Shown here one piece after another: positions 24,901-34,171 of a stretch of DNA of 64,000 bases (positions are counted from its first letter, which is position 1; each line of letters starts with the position of its first letter). A program made the translations under genes and the position numbers. The notes beneath the pieces were generated by a model. The model ran no database searches. It was not told the origin of the DNA and worked only from the letters and a program-made list of their open reading frames with translations. The DNA is from Salinimicrobium sp. TH3 (GTDB lineage: Bacteria; Bacteroidota; Bacteroidia; Flavobacteriales; Flavobacteriaceae). The stretch is taken from assembly GCF_026676115.1 (NCBI RefSeq), contig NZ_JAPONB010000003.1:186001-250000 (forward strand), given 5' to 3'.

Positions 24901-25013
24901 TGTTAGTGAATTTTGTAATTACCTCTCTAAAATGCCTTTTTTGAAACGGAAGGAAAAGTATTTTAACAGCAAAAATATATTTCTGTTAAGGTATTGTAAA
25001 TCAGGTGTGGGAG

Positions 25014-26378
25014 TTAATTTCTCCTGCGAAAAAGCCTCAGTTTCCAATACCCCTGCTTAAAGTAAATAAAAGCGGCCAGGGCGGCGATGAGGTTAGATAT
25101 AGGGAAGGCCCACCATATTCCTTCATAGCTTAGATCTGTCTTATGGGAAAGCATGAAGGCCAGGGGAAACCTAATGATCCATAAATTGAGAATGGAGATA
25201 AGCATGGAGGCTTTAGTAAAGCCGGCCCCATTAAAAACTCCATTCAACACCTGCTGTACCCCCAAAAGACCAAAACTCGGTGCCATGATCTTTATAAAAA
25301 GAGAAGCATCTTTAATTACATCGGGATCATTAGGAATGAAAAAAGCAGTAATGGGTTCGGCGAAAAAGTACATGAGCATTCCCATCCCGGTAAGGCCAAA
25401 AAAGGCGATTTGACTACTCAGGTTTGCAACCTTTTCGGCTCTTTTGATCTTGATAGCACCAATATTTTGACCCACCAGCGAAGTCGTGGCAATGGCCAGA
25501 CCCAGTGCCGGGATAACAATAAAACTCAGAATTCGGGCACCAATACCATAGGCTGCAACCACTTCACTGCCAAAGCCGGTAACGAGGACCACCATAAAAG
25601 TCATTCCAAGTGCCCTTGTTGACTGTTCAATACTGGCTGGGATCCCAAGGTTAACAATTCTTTTTAATGTGAAGAGGTGTGGTCTCATTTGATTAAAATG
25701 GATCTTTATACCGCTTCTTCCTTTAAATAAGATCCAAAGTCCTATTGCTGCCGAAATGGCCTGAGTGATTATACTGGCCACTGCCGCTCCTGCCACACCA
25801 TAACCCGGTATAGGTCCATAGCCATAAATAAATAGCGGGTCCAGAATAAGATTCAGAAAAACCGTGGAAAGGACTATATACACAGGAAGCATCACGTTTC
25901 CAATCCCTCGCATAAGTGATTGAAATGCAAAGAACATGAAAAGAAAAACAAAACCTATGGAAGAGACCTGAAAGTAGCTTACAGAATCCTCAATAATTTC
26001 GGGCCCGGCACCAATAAGCTGCATAAGAGGTGCAGCCGAATAGTAACTAACCACCGACAGGAAAAGAGAGATAAAAAAGACAAGAGAAATAGTTTGAGAA
26101 GAATTAAAATCCACTTTTTCCTGATCTTCGGCACCAAAATATTGAGAGACCAGTACCGTCCCTGCAAGTGTCAATCCAGAACCCAGCGATAAGACAAGGA
26201 AAAGCAGTGGAAAACTTATACTTACTGCCGCAACAGCATTAGCTCCCAGTCTTCCCAGCCAAAAAGTATCGATTAATTGGTAAGCAGTTTGAAGTATATT
26301 TGCCAGAATAATTGGTACCGCCAGGTGGAATAAGGAATTGAATATTTTACCTTCGGTATATTTCTTCTTTTGCTTCAT
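25014..26378 (-). CDS. MATE family efflux transporter
   Basis: A 454-residue membrane protein with about 12 helices in two homologous halves, as in NorM/DinF-type MATE exporters: the N-half contains DTFWLGRLGANAVAAVSISFPL and the C-half AAYGIGARILSF followed by SLVGQNIGA. It exports cationic drugs or metabolites using Na+ or H+ gradients. The ATG at 26378 is chosen; an in-frame extension to 26411 would cross a -7 box. The substrate cannot be predicted. Confidence 0.9.
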   Translation of the reverse strand: MKQKKKYTEGKIFNSLFHLAVPIILANILQTAYQLIDTFWLGRLGANAVAAVSISFPLLFLVLSLGSGLTLAGTVLVSQYFGAEDQEKVDFNSSQTISLVFFISLFLSVVSYYSAAPLMQLIGAGPEIIEDSVSYFQVSSIGFVFLFMFFAFQSLMRGIGNVMLPVYIVLSTVFLNLILDPLFIYGYGPIPGYGVAGAAVASIITQAISAAIGLWILFKGRSGIKIHFNQMRPHLFTLKRIVNLGIPASIEQSTRALGMTFMVVLVTGFGSEVVAAYGIGARILSFIVIPALGLAIATTSLVGQNIGAIKIKRAEKVANLSSQIAFFGLTGMGMLMYFFAEPITAFFIPNDPDVIKDASLFIKIMAPSFGLLGVQQVLNGVFNGAGFTKASMLISILNLWIIRFPLAFMLSHKTDLSYEGIWWAFPISNLIAALAAFIYFKQGYWKLRLFRRRN

Positions 26379-26384
26379 GTGCCA

Positions 26385-26392
26385 CAAAAATA
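26385..26392 (-). promoter_or_regulatory. Candidate -7 box (TATTTTTG) of the MATE gene
   Basis: Perfect TAnnTTTG on the minus strand ending only 6 bp before the ATG at 26378; if used, the transcript would be leaderless or nearly so. Confidence 0.4.
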
Positions 26393-26627
26393 CTGCAGCG
26401 GGGGTGCACATTGTACTAAAAATTTAATAATTCCTTTCTATCCGGGACTAAAGCGGATTGATGCTGAATGTTTTTCTTTTCCAAAACGTTTTAATTCGAT
26501 CAAAATACCTCTTGAAAAATTTAATTCTTCTGGATTTTGTAAAGCCTGATTATTTTTCGTAATTTCATATAATTCAGTGCTTTATATTTGAATATGGTAT
26601 AATTATTACTAAATATTCTGGCATACT

Positions 26628-26771
26628 ATGAGCGTTTTAACAAACATCTGGAACAATTACACAGTTGAGTTTTCCACTACTCAAAAGGTGATCATTGCCA
26701 TTGTACTGGGAATGATCTTTTTGATCGCTCTTTTAGCAATAGTATTGGTCATCATGGAAATTGCCCAATAG
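26628..26771 (+). CDS. Putative small single-span membrane protein (47 aa)
   Basis: ATG 26628 to TAG 26769-26771. A short polar N-terminus (MSVLTNIWNNYTVEFSTTQ) precedes one long hydrophobic helix (about 20-44, with VIIAIVLGMIFLIALLAIVL). It lies isolated in a 580-bp interval between the MATE gene and the next small gene. No family recognised. The long hydrophobic run with a clean start and stop suggests a real small membrane protein, but expression is unproven. Confidence 0.5.
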   Translation: MSVLTNIWNNYTVEFSTTQKVIIAIVLGMIFLIALLAIVLVIMEIAQ

Positions 26772-26960
26772 CAGGGTTATCAAAAAGGTGTAAAATAGCA
26801 CCCTTTTCTTCAAGGGGTGATTTTCTTGTGATTAATTTTTCTTTTAAAATAATATCCACAAAGGCGCTGTTCAGGCTTGAAAGGATTGTCTTTCCTCATT
26901 TTCTTAATTTTTAGTATCTTTAGGTACAACCAATTAGCCGTTGCTATTAAAATCTCAATT

Positions 26961-27179
26961 ATGGATGTTATTACAATCTACAAATTGATGAAGCCTCATC
27001 TCGATTTGTTGAATCCCTCAGAAAAAGCTGCTCTTTCGAAATTGATCAATGCTCAAAAGCCTGAGAAAATTACCTGCCAACACAGAAAAAAATTATCTCT
27101 TTCAAAAGCAAAAGAACATCTAAAAACTTTCTGCCAAAGAGAAATGGAGCGGGAAAAATTAAAACAAACCGCAGTCTAA
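26961..27179 (+). CDS. Conserved hypothetical protein (72 aa)
   Basis: A small helical, basic protein: MDVITIYKLMKPHLDLLNPSEKAALSKLIN then a Lys-rich half with KLSLSKAKEHLKTFC. ATG 26961 is preferred to an in-frame ATG at 26877 because the extension would be a hydrophobic non-conserved stretch that also covers a near-consensus -7 sequence TATCTTTA (26915-26922). No known domain; the N-terminal helix pair resembles small flavobacterial proteins of unknown function. Not cotranscribed obviously with the following gene (74-bp gap with a hairpin). Confidence 0.6.
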   Translation: MDVITIYKLMKPHLDLLNPSEKAALSKLINAQKPEKITCQHRKKLSLSKAKEHLKTFCQREMEREKLKQTAV

Positions 27180-27220
27180 TATTTTGTTAATCACCTAATT
27201 TCCTGGATTTCTTCAGATAA

Positions 27221-27240
27221 TTTCCTGTATTTTCAGGAAA
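27221..27240. promoter_or_regulatory. Hairpin/inverted repeat just upstream of the NmrA-like gene
   Basis: TTTCCTG (27221-27227) and CAGGAAA (27234-27240) form a 7-bp perfect inverted repeat with a 6-nt centre, 13 bp before the ATG at 27254. It may be an operator, or a weak terminator for the 72-aa gene. Confidence 0.3.
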
Positions 27241-27253
27241 AAAGAAGAAATTT

Positions 27254-28123
27254 ATGAGGGAGAAAATTTTACTGGCTGGTGCTTCGGGAGCCCTGGGACT
27301 GGAAGTTCTTAAAATACTGCACCAGCAGGGAAAGGATGTCCGGGCCCTGGTACATTCAGCAGATGGATCCGAAAAGGTGGCCAGATATACACAGGATATA
27401 TGGAGAGCCGATGCCAGTGAAGGCAACGAAATCATTAAGGATATTACCAAAGATGTTTCAATAGTTATTTCTACCCTTGGGAAGAGCGTTAGCCTTTTCA
27501 CCGACAGGGGTAAATCTTTTATGGAAAATGACTTTTATGCTAATTCCAACTTACTAGATGATGCAGTTAAGAACGGTGTAAAGAGGTTTCTTTATGTGTC
27601 CATAAAAGGTGCCGAAAAAGCTTTGGAATACGAGGTAGCCAAATCTCACAAAATGTTTGAAGATGCACTGGAGACTTCAGGTCTGGATTATACCATTATA
27701 AGGCCTGTAGGTTTTTTCTCGGGTTTGAACGATCTCGCTATTATGGCAAAGAGAAAAGTTATTCCCATAATAGGGGAAGGGAAAGCCCGCACGAATAGCA
27801 TTCATCAAAAAGACCTGGCAAAAGTAGTTATCGAAAATATGTATGAAGGCCCTGACATTAAAGAAGTAGGAGGTCCTCTTGTTCATACCCGCCGGGAAAT
27901 GGCAGATATGATAGCTGAAAAAATTGGAGGCAAGGTGGTTCCCGTTCCCCAAAAAATAGCCGAGTGGGGGATGTTCCTGCCCGAGATGGTGGATGATAGT
28001 CTTTCGAGTAAACTGAAGTACTTCAAATTTGTAACAACTAATGATATGATTGGGGAGAAAAATGGAGAGATAACTTTTAAGGAGTATCTGGACAACCTCG
28101 ATCTTGAAAAAGATTTACCTTAA
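27254..28123 (+). CDS. NAD(P)H-binding atypical SDR (NmrA-like) protein
   Basis: A 289-residue protein with the Rossmann motif GASGALGLEV (9-18), VISTLGKS and YVSIKGAEKALEYEVAKSHKMFEDAL, where Y-x3-K-like sequence is altered as in atypical SDRs, and YTIIRPVGFF near residue 152. Such proteins act as NAD(P)H-dependent reductases/epimerases or redox sensors. The stop overlaps the next start by one base (TAATG), so it is coupled to the FAD-dependent oxidoreductase; a joint pathway is inferred. No precise reaction can be given. Confidence 0.83.
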   Translation: MREKILLAGASGALGLEVLKILHQQGKDVRALVHSADGSEKVARYTQDIWRADASEGNEIIKDITKDVSIVISTLGKSVSLFTDRGKSFMENDFYANSNLLDDAVKNGVKRFLYVSIKGAEKALEYEVAKSHKMFEDALETSGLDYTIIRPVGFFSGLNDLAIMAKRKVIPIIGEGKARTNSIHQKDLAKVVIENMYEGPDIKEVGGPLVHTRREMADMIAEKIGGKVVPVPQKIAEWGMFLPEMVDDSLSSKLKYFKFVTTNDMIGEKNGEITFKEYLDNLDLEKDLP

Positions 28124-29556
28124 TGTCTAAAAAATACGATGCAATAGTTATAGGCTCCGGTAGTAATGGGATAGCTGCCGCTATTAGATTACAGGAAAAG
28201 GGACTAAAAACTGCCATTTTTGAACAGGCAGCAGTTCCTGGGGGTGCTACAAAGACTCAGGAGTTGACTTTGCCGGGATTTAAGCATGACGTAGGTTCAG
28301 CAATTATGCCGCTAGGACTGGCTTCTCCTTTTTTTAAAGATCTTCCCCTGGAGCAGTATGGCCTGGAATGGATCTTTCCTGAGATCGCCTATGCCCATCC
28401 TTTTGAAGACGGTACAGCCTATGGATGCTATAAAGACATCAATAGTACCGCAGCCCAACTGGGAGAAGATGAAAAGGCTTATCTGGACCTTATAGGACCG
28501 TTGCTTGATAATTGGGATAAACTGGGAAAGGATCTGCTGGGACCTTTGGGAATCCCCGATCATCCCATGGCCTTTATGAAATTTGGGATCAAGGCATTAC
28601 CTTCAGCAAAGCTCATTGTAGACCATTATTTTAAGAATGAGAGATCCAAAGCCTTCTTTTACGGGTCGGCGGCTCATTCCACGCTCCCAATGAACACTCT
28701 GGCATCAGCTTCTTTTGGACTGGTTCTTACCACCAGTGCACATAAATTTAACTGGCCTTTCCCTAAGGGAGGTGCAGGAAACTTTATCCATGCCCTTACC
28801 GAACACTACAAGTCTTTGGGAGGTGAAATATTTTGCGACACCCGGGTGGAGGATATAAGGGACCTGCCTAATGCTTACGCCTACCTTTTTGACCTTACTC
28901 CACGACAATTGCTTAAAATAAAAGGGCTTAATTTCAGCTCTCTTTACAGGAAACGACTGGAATCATATAAATATGGCGCCGGAGTATTTAAAATGGATTG
29001 GGCCTTAAGTGAACCCATTCCTTTTACCAATGAAAAATGCCGAAAGGCTGCAACTGTTCATTTAGGATTTACAAAGGAGGAGATAGAGAATTCCGAAAAG
29101 GGCATCCATGAAAAGAACATGACAAAAACGCCTTACGTACTTATTGCTCAACATTCACCTTTTGATAATACCAGAGCACCCGAAGGAAAACACACTGCCT
29201 GGGCTTATATTCACGTTCCCAACGGTAGTAAAGAAGATTATACAGAGATCATAGAAAACCAAATTGAACGTGCTGCGCCCGGTTTTAAAGACACCATCCT
29301 TGCGCGCTCTACTATGAATACTGTTGCCCTGGAACAATTTGATCCCAATCTTGTGGGAGGAGATATAAATGGCGGAAAACAGGATATCACACAGTTGTTC
29401 ACAAGACCTGTAGCACGTATTTCACCCTATACCACACCCGATCCACGCGTATATATATGCTCTTCATCAACTCCGCCGGGAGGAGGAGTACATGGAATGT
29501 GTGGTTATCATGCGGCTCAAAAAACCTTAAAAGATCATTTCAAGGAATTGCTTTAA
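28123..29556 (+). CDS. FAD-dependent oxidoreductase, phytoene desaturase/amine oxidase-like
   Basis: A 477-residue flavoprotein. The N-terminal dinucleotide-binding motif is VIGSGSNGIAAAIRLQEKG (10-28), followed by FEQAAVPGGATKTQE, the hallmark of the carotenoid-desaturase-like NAD(P)/FAD oxidoreductase group; STPPGGGVHGMCGYHAA at the C-terminus is the second FAD site. There is no crtB, crtI operon or other carotenoid gene nearby, so a carotenoid role is not supported. Translationally coupled to the NmrA-like gene upstream. Substrate unknown. Confidence 0.85.
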   Translation: MSKKYDAIVIGSGSNGIAAAIRLQEKGLKTAIFEQAAVPGGATKTQELTLPGFKHDVGSAIMPLGLASPFFKDLPLEQYGLEWIFPEIAYAHPFEDGTAYGCYKDINSTAAQLGEDEKAYLDLIGPLLDNWDKLGKDLLGPLGIPDHPMAFMKFGIKALPSAKLIVDHYFKNERSKAFFYGSAAHSTLPMNTLASASFGLVLTTSAHKFNWPFPKGGAGNFIHALTEHYKSLGGEIFCDTRVEDIRDLPNAYAYLFDLTPRQLLKIKGLNFSSLYRKRLESYKYGAGVFKMDWALSEPIPFTNEKCRKAATVHLGFTKEEIENSEKGIHEKNMTKTPYVLIAQHSPFDNTRAPEGKHTAWAYIHVPNGSKEDYTEIIENQIERAAPGFKDTILARSTMNTVALEQFDPNLVGGDINGGKQDITQLFTRPVARISPYTTPDPRVYICSSSTPPGGGVHGMCGYHAAQKTLKDHFKELL

Positions 29557-29560
29557 CAAG

Positions 29561-29592
29561 AAAAGAGGCCTCATAAAAGGCCTCTTTTTTTA
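29561..29592 (+). terminator. Rho-independent terminator
   Basis: AAAAGAGGCC (29561-29570) pairs with GGCCTCTTTT (29579-29588), followed by more Ts; it ends the NmrA-like/FAD oxidoreductase operon. Confidence 0.88.
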
Positions 29593-29652
29593 CCTGAACT
29601 GTTTCAGGTTATATATGATAATCTTATTAAGAAGATTCTTTTCTAAACACTC

Positions 29653-31857
29653 TTATTGTGCTTCTTCTTCAGATGGAACAGGGAAACCACGGTCTCTCAT
29701 TAGAGCATCTATGGTTGCATCCCTTCCTCTAAAAAGCCTGTAGGCTTCCGCAGGGTCCATGGCATTTCGTGGTGCAAATAAATACTTCACCAGCCTGGCA
29801 GCTACATTTTCATCATAGAACCCACCCGGAGCCTCCCGGAAAGCTTCCGCAGCATCTGATGTTAATACATCTGCCCATAAATAGCCATAGTAACCTGTTG
29901 CATAACCTTCACCCGAGAAAACGTGTCCAAAATGCGGAGTACGATGTCTCATCACAATTTGTGAAGGCATATTAAGTTCATCCAGGGTTTCTTTTTCAAA
30001 AGTATCCATGTCGATCTCTTCAGGATCTGTGGTATGCAATTTCATGTCCATCAAAGCTGAAGCAAGAAACTCTGTCGTGGCAAACCCCTGATTAAAAGTA
30101 GAAGCCTTTTTGATCTTTGCCACCAGTTCCTGCGGGATAGGTTCCCCGGTTTCATGATGAACTAAAAAGCGATTAATCACCTCATCTGTAGATAACCATC
30201 TCTCAAGAAGTTGTGATTGAAATTCGGTATAATCCCGCACACCACTGTTAAGAATAGGGTACTTTACTTCTGAAGCAAAGAAATGCAGGGCATGGCCAAA
30301 CTCGTGGAAGAAAGTGGTTGCATCATCCCAGGAAATAAGTGCAGGTTCTCCGGGAGCAGGTTTCACGAAATTGGAATTATTTGAAGCCAGGACTGTCTCT
30401 TCTTTTTCATCCATTTCTGCATGGCTGCGGTATTGAGATGCCCAGGCACCAGATCGTTTTCCTGTGCGGGCATAAGGATCCAGGTACCAAAGCCCTATGT
30501 GTTTTCCAGAATCTTTATCGGTTACTTCCCATACTTTCACGTCTTCATGAAATACAGGTACTGTACCTTCGGGTACGGGAGTAAATTTATAGTTGAATAT
30601 TTTCTCTGCTGTGAAGAAAAGTGCATCTGTAAGTTTTCCCAGTTGCAGGTATTGCTTAACCTCATCTGATTCCAGGTTGTATTTTTGCTGTCTTACTTTC
30701 TCGGCGTAGTAACGGTAATCCCATGGGGCAATGGTAATTTCTTTACCTTCGGCTTCGGCTACCGCCTGCATATCGGCTACTTCTTCTTTAACTCGGGCAA
30801 GAGCGGCAGGCCAAACTGCTTCCATTAGTTCCATGGCTCTTTCGGGTGTTTTGGCCATTCTGTTTTGTAGTCTCCACTGTGCATAATTTTCGTAACCTAA
30901 TAGTTCTACCCGCTCATCCCGTAACTTCAGGATCTCTGCGATAAGCTCTTTATTGTCATACTCGTCATCATTGTCTCCCCGGGAATAATAATTTTCCCAT
31001 ACCTTTTTTCTAAGTTCTCTCTCATTAGAGTAAGTGAGGAAAGGATCCATGGAAGAGCGGGTATTAAGAACTGCATATTTGTCTTCTTTCCCACGATCGG
31101 CCGCAGCTTTTGCAGCTGCTTTAGTATAGGACTCCGGTAAGCCGCTTAATTGATCTTTTTCCAGAAAAACCACATAATTCTCTTCCTCGGCTAATACATT
31201 GTTGCTAAACTGGGTGTAGAGACGGGAAAGCTGCTTATTGATTGCGGCATAACGCTCTTTGTCTGCTTCATTAAGATCTGCCCCTTCCATGGCAAAATCT
31301 TCATACATAAGCTGCACTGCCCGTTGTTTTTGTGGGGAAAGAGGGCTTTTTTGCGATTGTTCATAAACAGCCTTTACTCTTTCAAAAAGTGCTTTATTCT
31401 GAGAAATTTTTGAAGAATATTCTGAGATCTTTGGCGCAAGTTCCTGCTGAATTTTCCTGAATTCCGGCGAAGACATATTGCTGCTCCAAATACTGTAATA
31501 GGTAAAGGCACGATCAAGTGCCTCTCCCGATTTTTGCATTGCAAGGACAGTATTATCAAATGTGGGAGGGGCAGGATTTGCCGAGATCATGAGAACTTCC
31601 TGCAGATGAGAAGCCATTCCCTGCTCCATAGCAGGTTGAAGTTCTTCAAGATTCATTTTATCAAAGGCCGGCACGCCGCCGTAAGGCCCGGTCCACTCCT
31701 GTAAGAGGTCATTTTTCATAGTCGTTTTTTCTACTGTAGCAGTCTGCACACTATCGGGGGTTGGGGCAGGGGAGTTACCCGACCCGCATGCCGAAATGGC
31801 CAGAGCTGTAATTAAACCAACACTAATTTTTTTTGTGGGGATCATTTTCTGTTTCAT
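29653..31857 (-). CDS. M3 family peptidyl-dipeptidase lipoprotein (Dcp type)
   Basis: A 734-residue zinc metallopeptidase. The leader ends in AISAC with the lipid-attachment Cys at residue 24, so it is a lipoprotein. The zinc site HEFGH is at 518-522 (followed by ALHFF), with the third ligand Glu in the downstream helix; the C-terminal GYATGYYGYLWADVLTSDAAEAF is the Dcp substrate-binding signature. Dcp removes dipeptides from peptide C-termini. Location in the periplasm or on a membrane face is inferred from the lipobox. The gene is divergent from the TlpA-like gene with 112 bp between the start codons. Confidence 0.92.
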   Translation of the reverse strand: MKQKMIPTKKISVGLITALAISACGSGNSPAPTPDSVQTATVEKTTMKNDLLQEWTGPYGGVPAFDKMNLEELQPAMEQGMASHLQEVLMISANPAPPTFDNTVLAMQKSGEALDRAFTYYSIWSSNMSSPEFRKIQQELAPKISEYSSKISQNKALFERVKAVYEQSQKSPLSPQKQRAVQLMYEDFAMEGADLNEADKERYAAINKQLSRLYTQFSNNVLAEEENYVVFLEKDQLSGLPESYTKAAAKAAADRGKEDKYAVLNTRSSMDPFLTYSNERELRKKVWENYYSRGDNDDEYDNKELIAEILKLRDERVELLGYENYAQWRLQNRMAKTPERAMELMEAVWPAALARVKEEVADMQAVAEAEGKEITIAPWDYRYYAEKVRQQKYNLESDEVKQYLQLGKLTDALFFTAEKIFNYKFTPVPEGTVPVFHEDVKVWEVTDKDSGKHIGLWYLDPYARTGKRSGAWASQYRSHAEMDEKEETVLASNNSNFVKPAPGEPALISWDDATTFFHEFGHALHFFASEVKYPILNSGVRDYTEFQSQLLERWLSTDEVINRFLVHHETGEPIPQELVAKIKKASTFNQGFATTEFLASALMDMKLHTTDPEEIDMDTFEKETLDELNMPSQIVMRHRTPHFGHVFSGEGYATGYYGYLWADVLTSDAAEAFREAPGGFYDENVAARLVKYLFAPRNAMDPAEAYRLFRGRDATIDALMRDRGFPVPSEEEAQ

Positions 31858-31920
31858 TTAAGTTTTCGGATTTCAAGATACTAATAAACTAAAAAAGGGA
31901 AAGGTTTTAAAAATGCCATT

Positions 31921-31951
31921 TTTGACAGCTGAATTTTTAGACTTACTTTTA
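31921..31951 (+). promoter_or_regulatory. Promoter of the TlpA-like gene (TTTG-N19-TACTTTTA)
   Basis: TTTG at 31921-31924 and TACTTTTA (one mismatch to TAnnTTTG) at 31944-31951 are separated by 19 bp. The ATG at 31970 is 18 bp downstream. This sets the start and argues against an in-frame ATG at 31913. Confidence 0.6.
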
Positions 31952-31969
31952 TGCAATCTAAACAGCGGC

Positions 31970-32533
31970 ATGGAATTTTTTAAAAAGAACTGGTCGAATA
32001 TCCTGTTCATCATTCTAATTGTTCTACTTATCATTCCTCAAACAAGGAAACCCATACAGGTAACGCTTAACCGCATTATTGCCTTTAGCCCCTCAAAAAT
32101 AGCTGCCGATGACCGGGAGACTTTGGAGGATTATAACTGGAACCTTTCTAATCTCCAGGGAGAACCTGTGAATTTTAAAAAGAGTATAGGAGAAGTAGCT
32201 GTTATAAACCTTTGGGCTACCTGGTGCCCTCCCTGTATAGCCGAAATGCCTTCTTTCCAAAAATTATACAATGAATACGGGGACAAGGTGGATTTTTATT
32301 TTGTTTCTACCGAAGATCAGGAAAAGCTACAGCGGTTCCTGGATAAGAAGAATTACAGGCTTCCGGTTTACCAACCATTAAGCATGGCGCCACAAAAGCT
32401 CCAATCGCGCAGTTTGCCAACTACTTTTGTGATCTCAAGAGATGGTAAAATAGCGGTTAATAAAACAGGATCTGCTAACTGGAATGATTCCGGTTTTAAA
32501 GACCTTCTCGATCAACTGCTAAAAGAAAATTAG
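31970..32533 (+). CDS. TlpA-like membrane-anchored thioredoxin
   Basis: 187 residues. An N-terminal membrane anchor (about 8-24, ILFIILIVLLIIP) is followed by an AhpC/TSA-redoxin domain with the motif WATWCPPCIAEMPS, i.e. WCxxC redox centre. The cis-Pro loop SLPTTFVI is present. It faces the periplasm and probably reduces or isomerises disulfides, e.g. in cytochrome c maturation. The 3' end overlaps the convergent GH3 gene by 4 bp. Electron donor could be DsbD (42.0-44.1 kb), an inference. Confidence 0.88.
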   Translation: MEFFKKNWSNILFIILIVLLIIPQTRKPIQVTLNRIIAFSPSKIAADDRETLEDYNWNLSNLQGEPVNFKKSIGEVAVINLWATWCPPCIAEMPSFQKLYNEYGDKVDFYFVSTEDQEKLQRFLDKKNYRLPVYQPLSMAPQKLQSRSLPTTFVISRDGKIAVNKTGSANWNDSGFKDLLDQLLKEN

Positions 32534-34062
32534 ATCTCGGGCTGCAGGGTTCTTCTTATGCTTAGCAGTTCCTCCACAAATTCCCGGCTGTTCGACAATC
32601 GCGGTACCTTGTGCTGACCTCCCAATTTATTTTTTCGTTTTAGCCATTCGTAAAATGTACCTTCAGGCATTTCGCGTACTACCGGCTTTTCAATAGCAAT
32701 ATCGTTCTTACGCTTTGCAGCATAGTCGTCATTATAAATGCCTAATTCTATATCCAAAACTTCAGTAAATGCCTGGATATTTTTAGGAGATCTAACAAAT
32801 TCGATAAGCCATTCATGATAACCTTTTTTGCGGCGATCGTAAAAATAGGGGGCGGCAGTGAAATCCCTAAGAATAGCTCCAGTTTCCCGACAGGCCTTGG
32901 AAATGGCTTTTTCTGCATGTTCTGCAAAAAGATCTTCTCCAAATACATTAATGCAATGCTTGGTGCGGCCGCTTATGGTAAAGCGATAAGGACTTATGCT
33001 GGTGAATTTGACGGTATCGCCAATTTTGTAGCGCCACAAACCAGAATTCGTGCTAATGACCATGGAGTAATTTTTGCCTAATTCCACTTCGCTTAGCGGA
33101 ATCACCTTTGGATTCTCCGATAGAAATTCTTTTTCGGGAATGAATTCGTAGTAAATCCCATAGTTGAGCATAAGCAGGAGGGAAGGATCTTCCTTTTGAT
33201 CCTGAAGTCCAAAAAAGCCTTCGGTAGCATTAAAGATCTCTAGATACCTTAAGCTTTTGTTCCTGTCCAGCTCTTCAAATAATGGCCTGTAAGGCGCAAA
33301 GGAAACAGACCCGTGAAAGAAAACTTCGAGGTCTGGCCAAACATCCTGAATGTGTGTGATTTTTTGCTCCTTGATAATATGTTGGAGCAATAGCAACATC
33401 CACATAGGAGAACCTGCGAGGCTGGTGACTTTTTGTTGGGAAGTAATTTCGGCAATCTTCTCTATCTTCTCCTCCCAGTTGTTCATCATGGTCACCTCTA
33501 ATCCCGGAGTTCTTCCAAACTGAGCCCAAAATGGCAGGTTCTTCATGACAATAGCCGAAATATTAGCTATATAATGGTTGTTATTACCGGAATGCTTCGC
33601 TTCCTGGCTTCCTCCAATAGACAGGTTTTTTCCTGAAAATAATTTGGCATCAGGATAATTCCTAATGTACAGTGCTAGCATATCACGGCCTCCCTGGTAA
33701 TGACACTGTTCCAAACCTTCGGTAGAAACCGGAATGATCTTACTGGTAGCACCGGTAGTACCCGATGATTTCGCAAACCACTTAATAGGTGTGGGCCACA
33801 ATACATTATTTTCTCCTTTCAGGATTAATTCAATGTACGGGTAGAGGTCTTCATAACTATTTATTGGTACCTGCTCAATGAACTGCCGATAATTGTGAAT
33901 ATCTTTAAAATGGAACTTTTTTCCGTAGAAGGTGTCTTTAGTACTTCCCAGAAGTTGATGCAAGACTTTTTGTTGAGTCTCATGAGGATTATTAATAGAA
34001 TTTTCTAAGTCTTCGATCCGGTTCTTCATCACCAGATTGCCTATGGAATCAATTATCCCCAT
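32530..34062 (-). CDS. GH3 auxin-responsive promoter family protein
   Basis: A 510-residue adenylate-forming enzyme of the GH3 family. AKSSGTTGATSKIIPVS near 99-115 is the phosphate-binding motif of the ANL/firefly superfamily, and YLEIFNATEGFFGLQ and SGRTKHCINVFGEDL are GH3 signatures. In plants GH3 proteins conjugate amino acids to jasmonate or auxin; bacterial members are common in Bacteroidetes and have no assigned substrate. Cytosolic, no signal peptide. Single leftward gene. Confidence 0.88.
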   Translation of the reverse strand: MGIIDSIGNLVMKNRIEDLENSINNPHETQQKVLHQLLGSTKDTFYGKKFHFKDIHNYRQFIEQVPINSYEDLYPYIELILKGENNVLWPTPIKWFAKSSGTTGATSKIIPVSTEGLEQCHYQGGRDMLALYIRNYPDAKLFSGKNLSIGGSQEAKHSGNNNHYIANISAIVMKNLPFWAQFGRTPGLEVTMMNNWEEKIEKIAEITSQQKVTSLAGSPMWMLLLLQHIIKEQKITHIQDVWPDLEVFFHGSVSFAPYRPLFEELDRNKSLRYLEIFNATEGFFGLQDQKEDPSLLLMLNYGIYYEFIPEKEFLSENPKVIPLSEVELGKNYSMVISTNSGLWRYKIGDTVKFTSISPYRFTISGRTKHCINVFGEDLFAEHAEKAISKACRETGAILRDFTAAPYFYDRRKKGYHEWLIEFVRSPKNIQAFTEVLDIELGIYNDDYAAKRKNDIAIEKPVVREMPEGTFYEWLKRKNKLGGQHKVPRLSNSREFVEELLSIRRTLQPEI

Positions 34063-34171
34063 ACAATGCGATCAACTTTTGTAATAATTTTTAGACGGGA
34101 TCCATGAAAAAAACCAGATCCTTACAATCGCCGAAGATACACAATAATAGCTTTTTTACAGTTGCACCAGC

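Noticed and set aside
28123-29556. Carotenoid biosynthesis cluster
   Set aside because: Only a distant phytoene-desaturase-like enzyme; no crtB, crtY, crtZ or related gene.
31913-31969. Upstream start for the TlpA-like protein
   Set aside because: The 19 extra residues lie over a -33/-7 promoter pair, and the shorter form begins with a normal membrane anchor.
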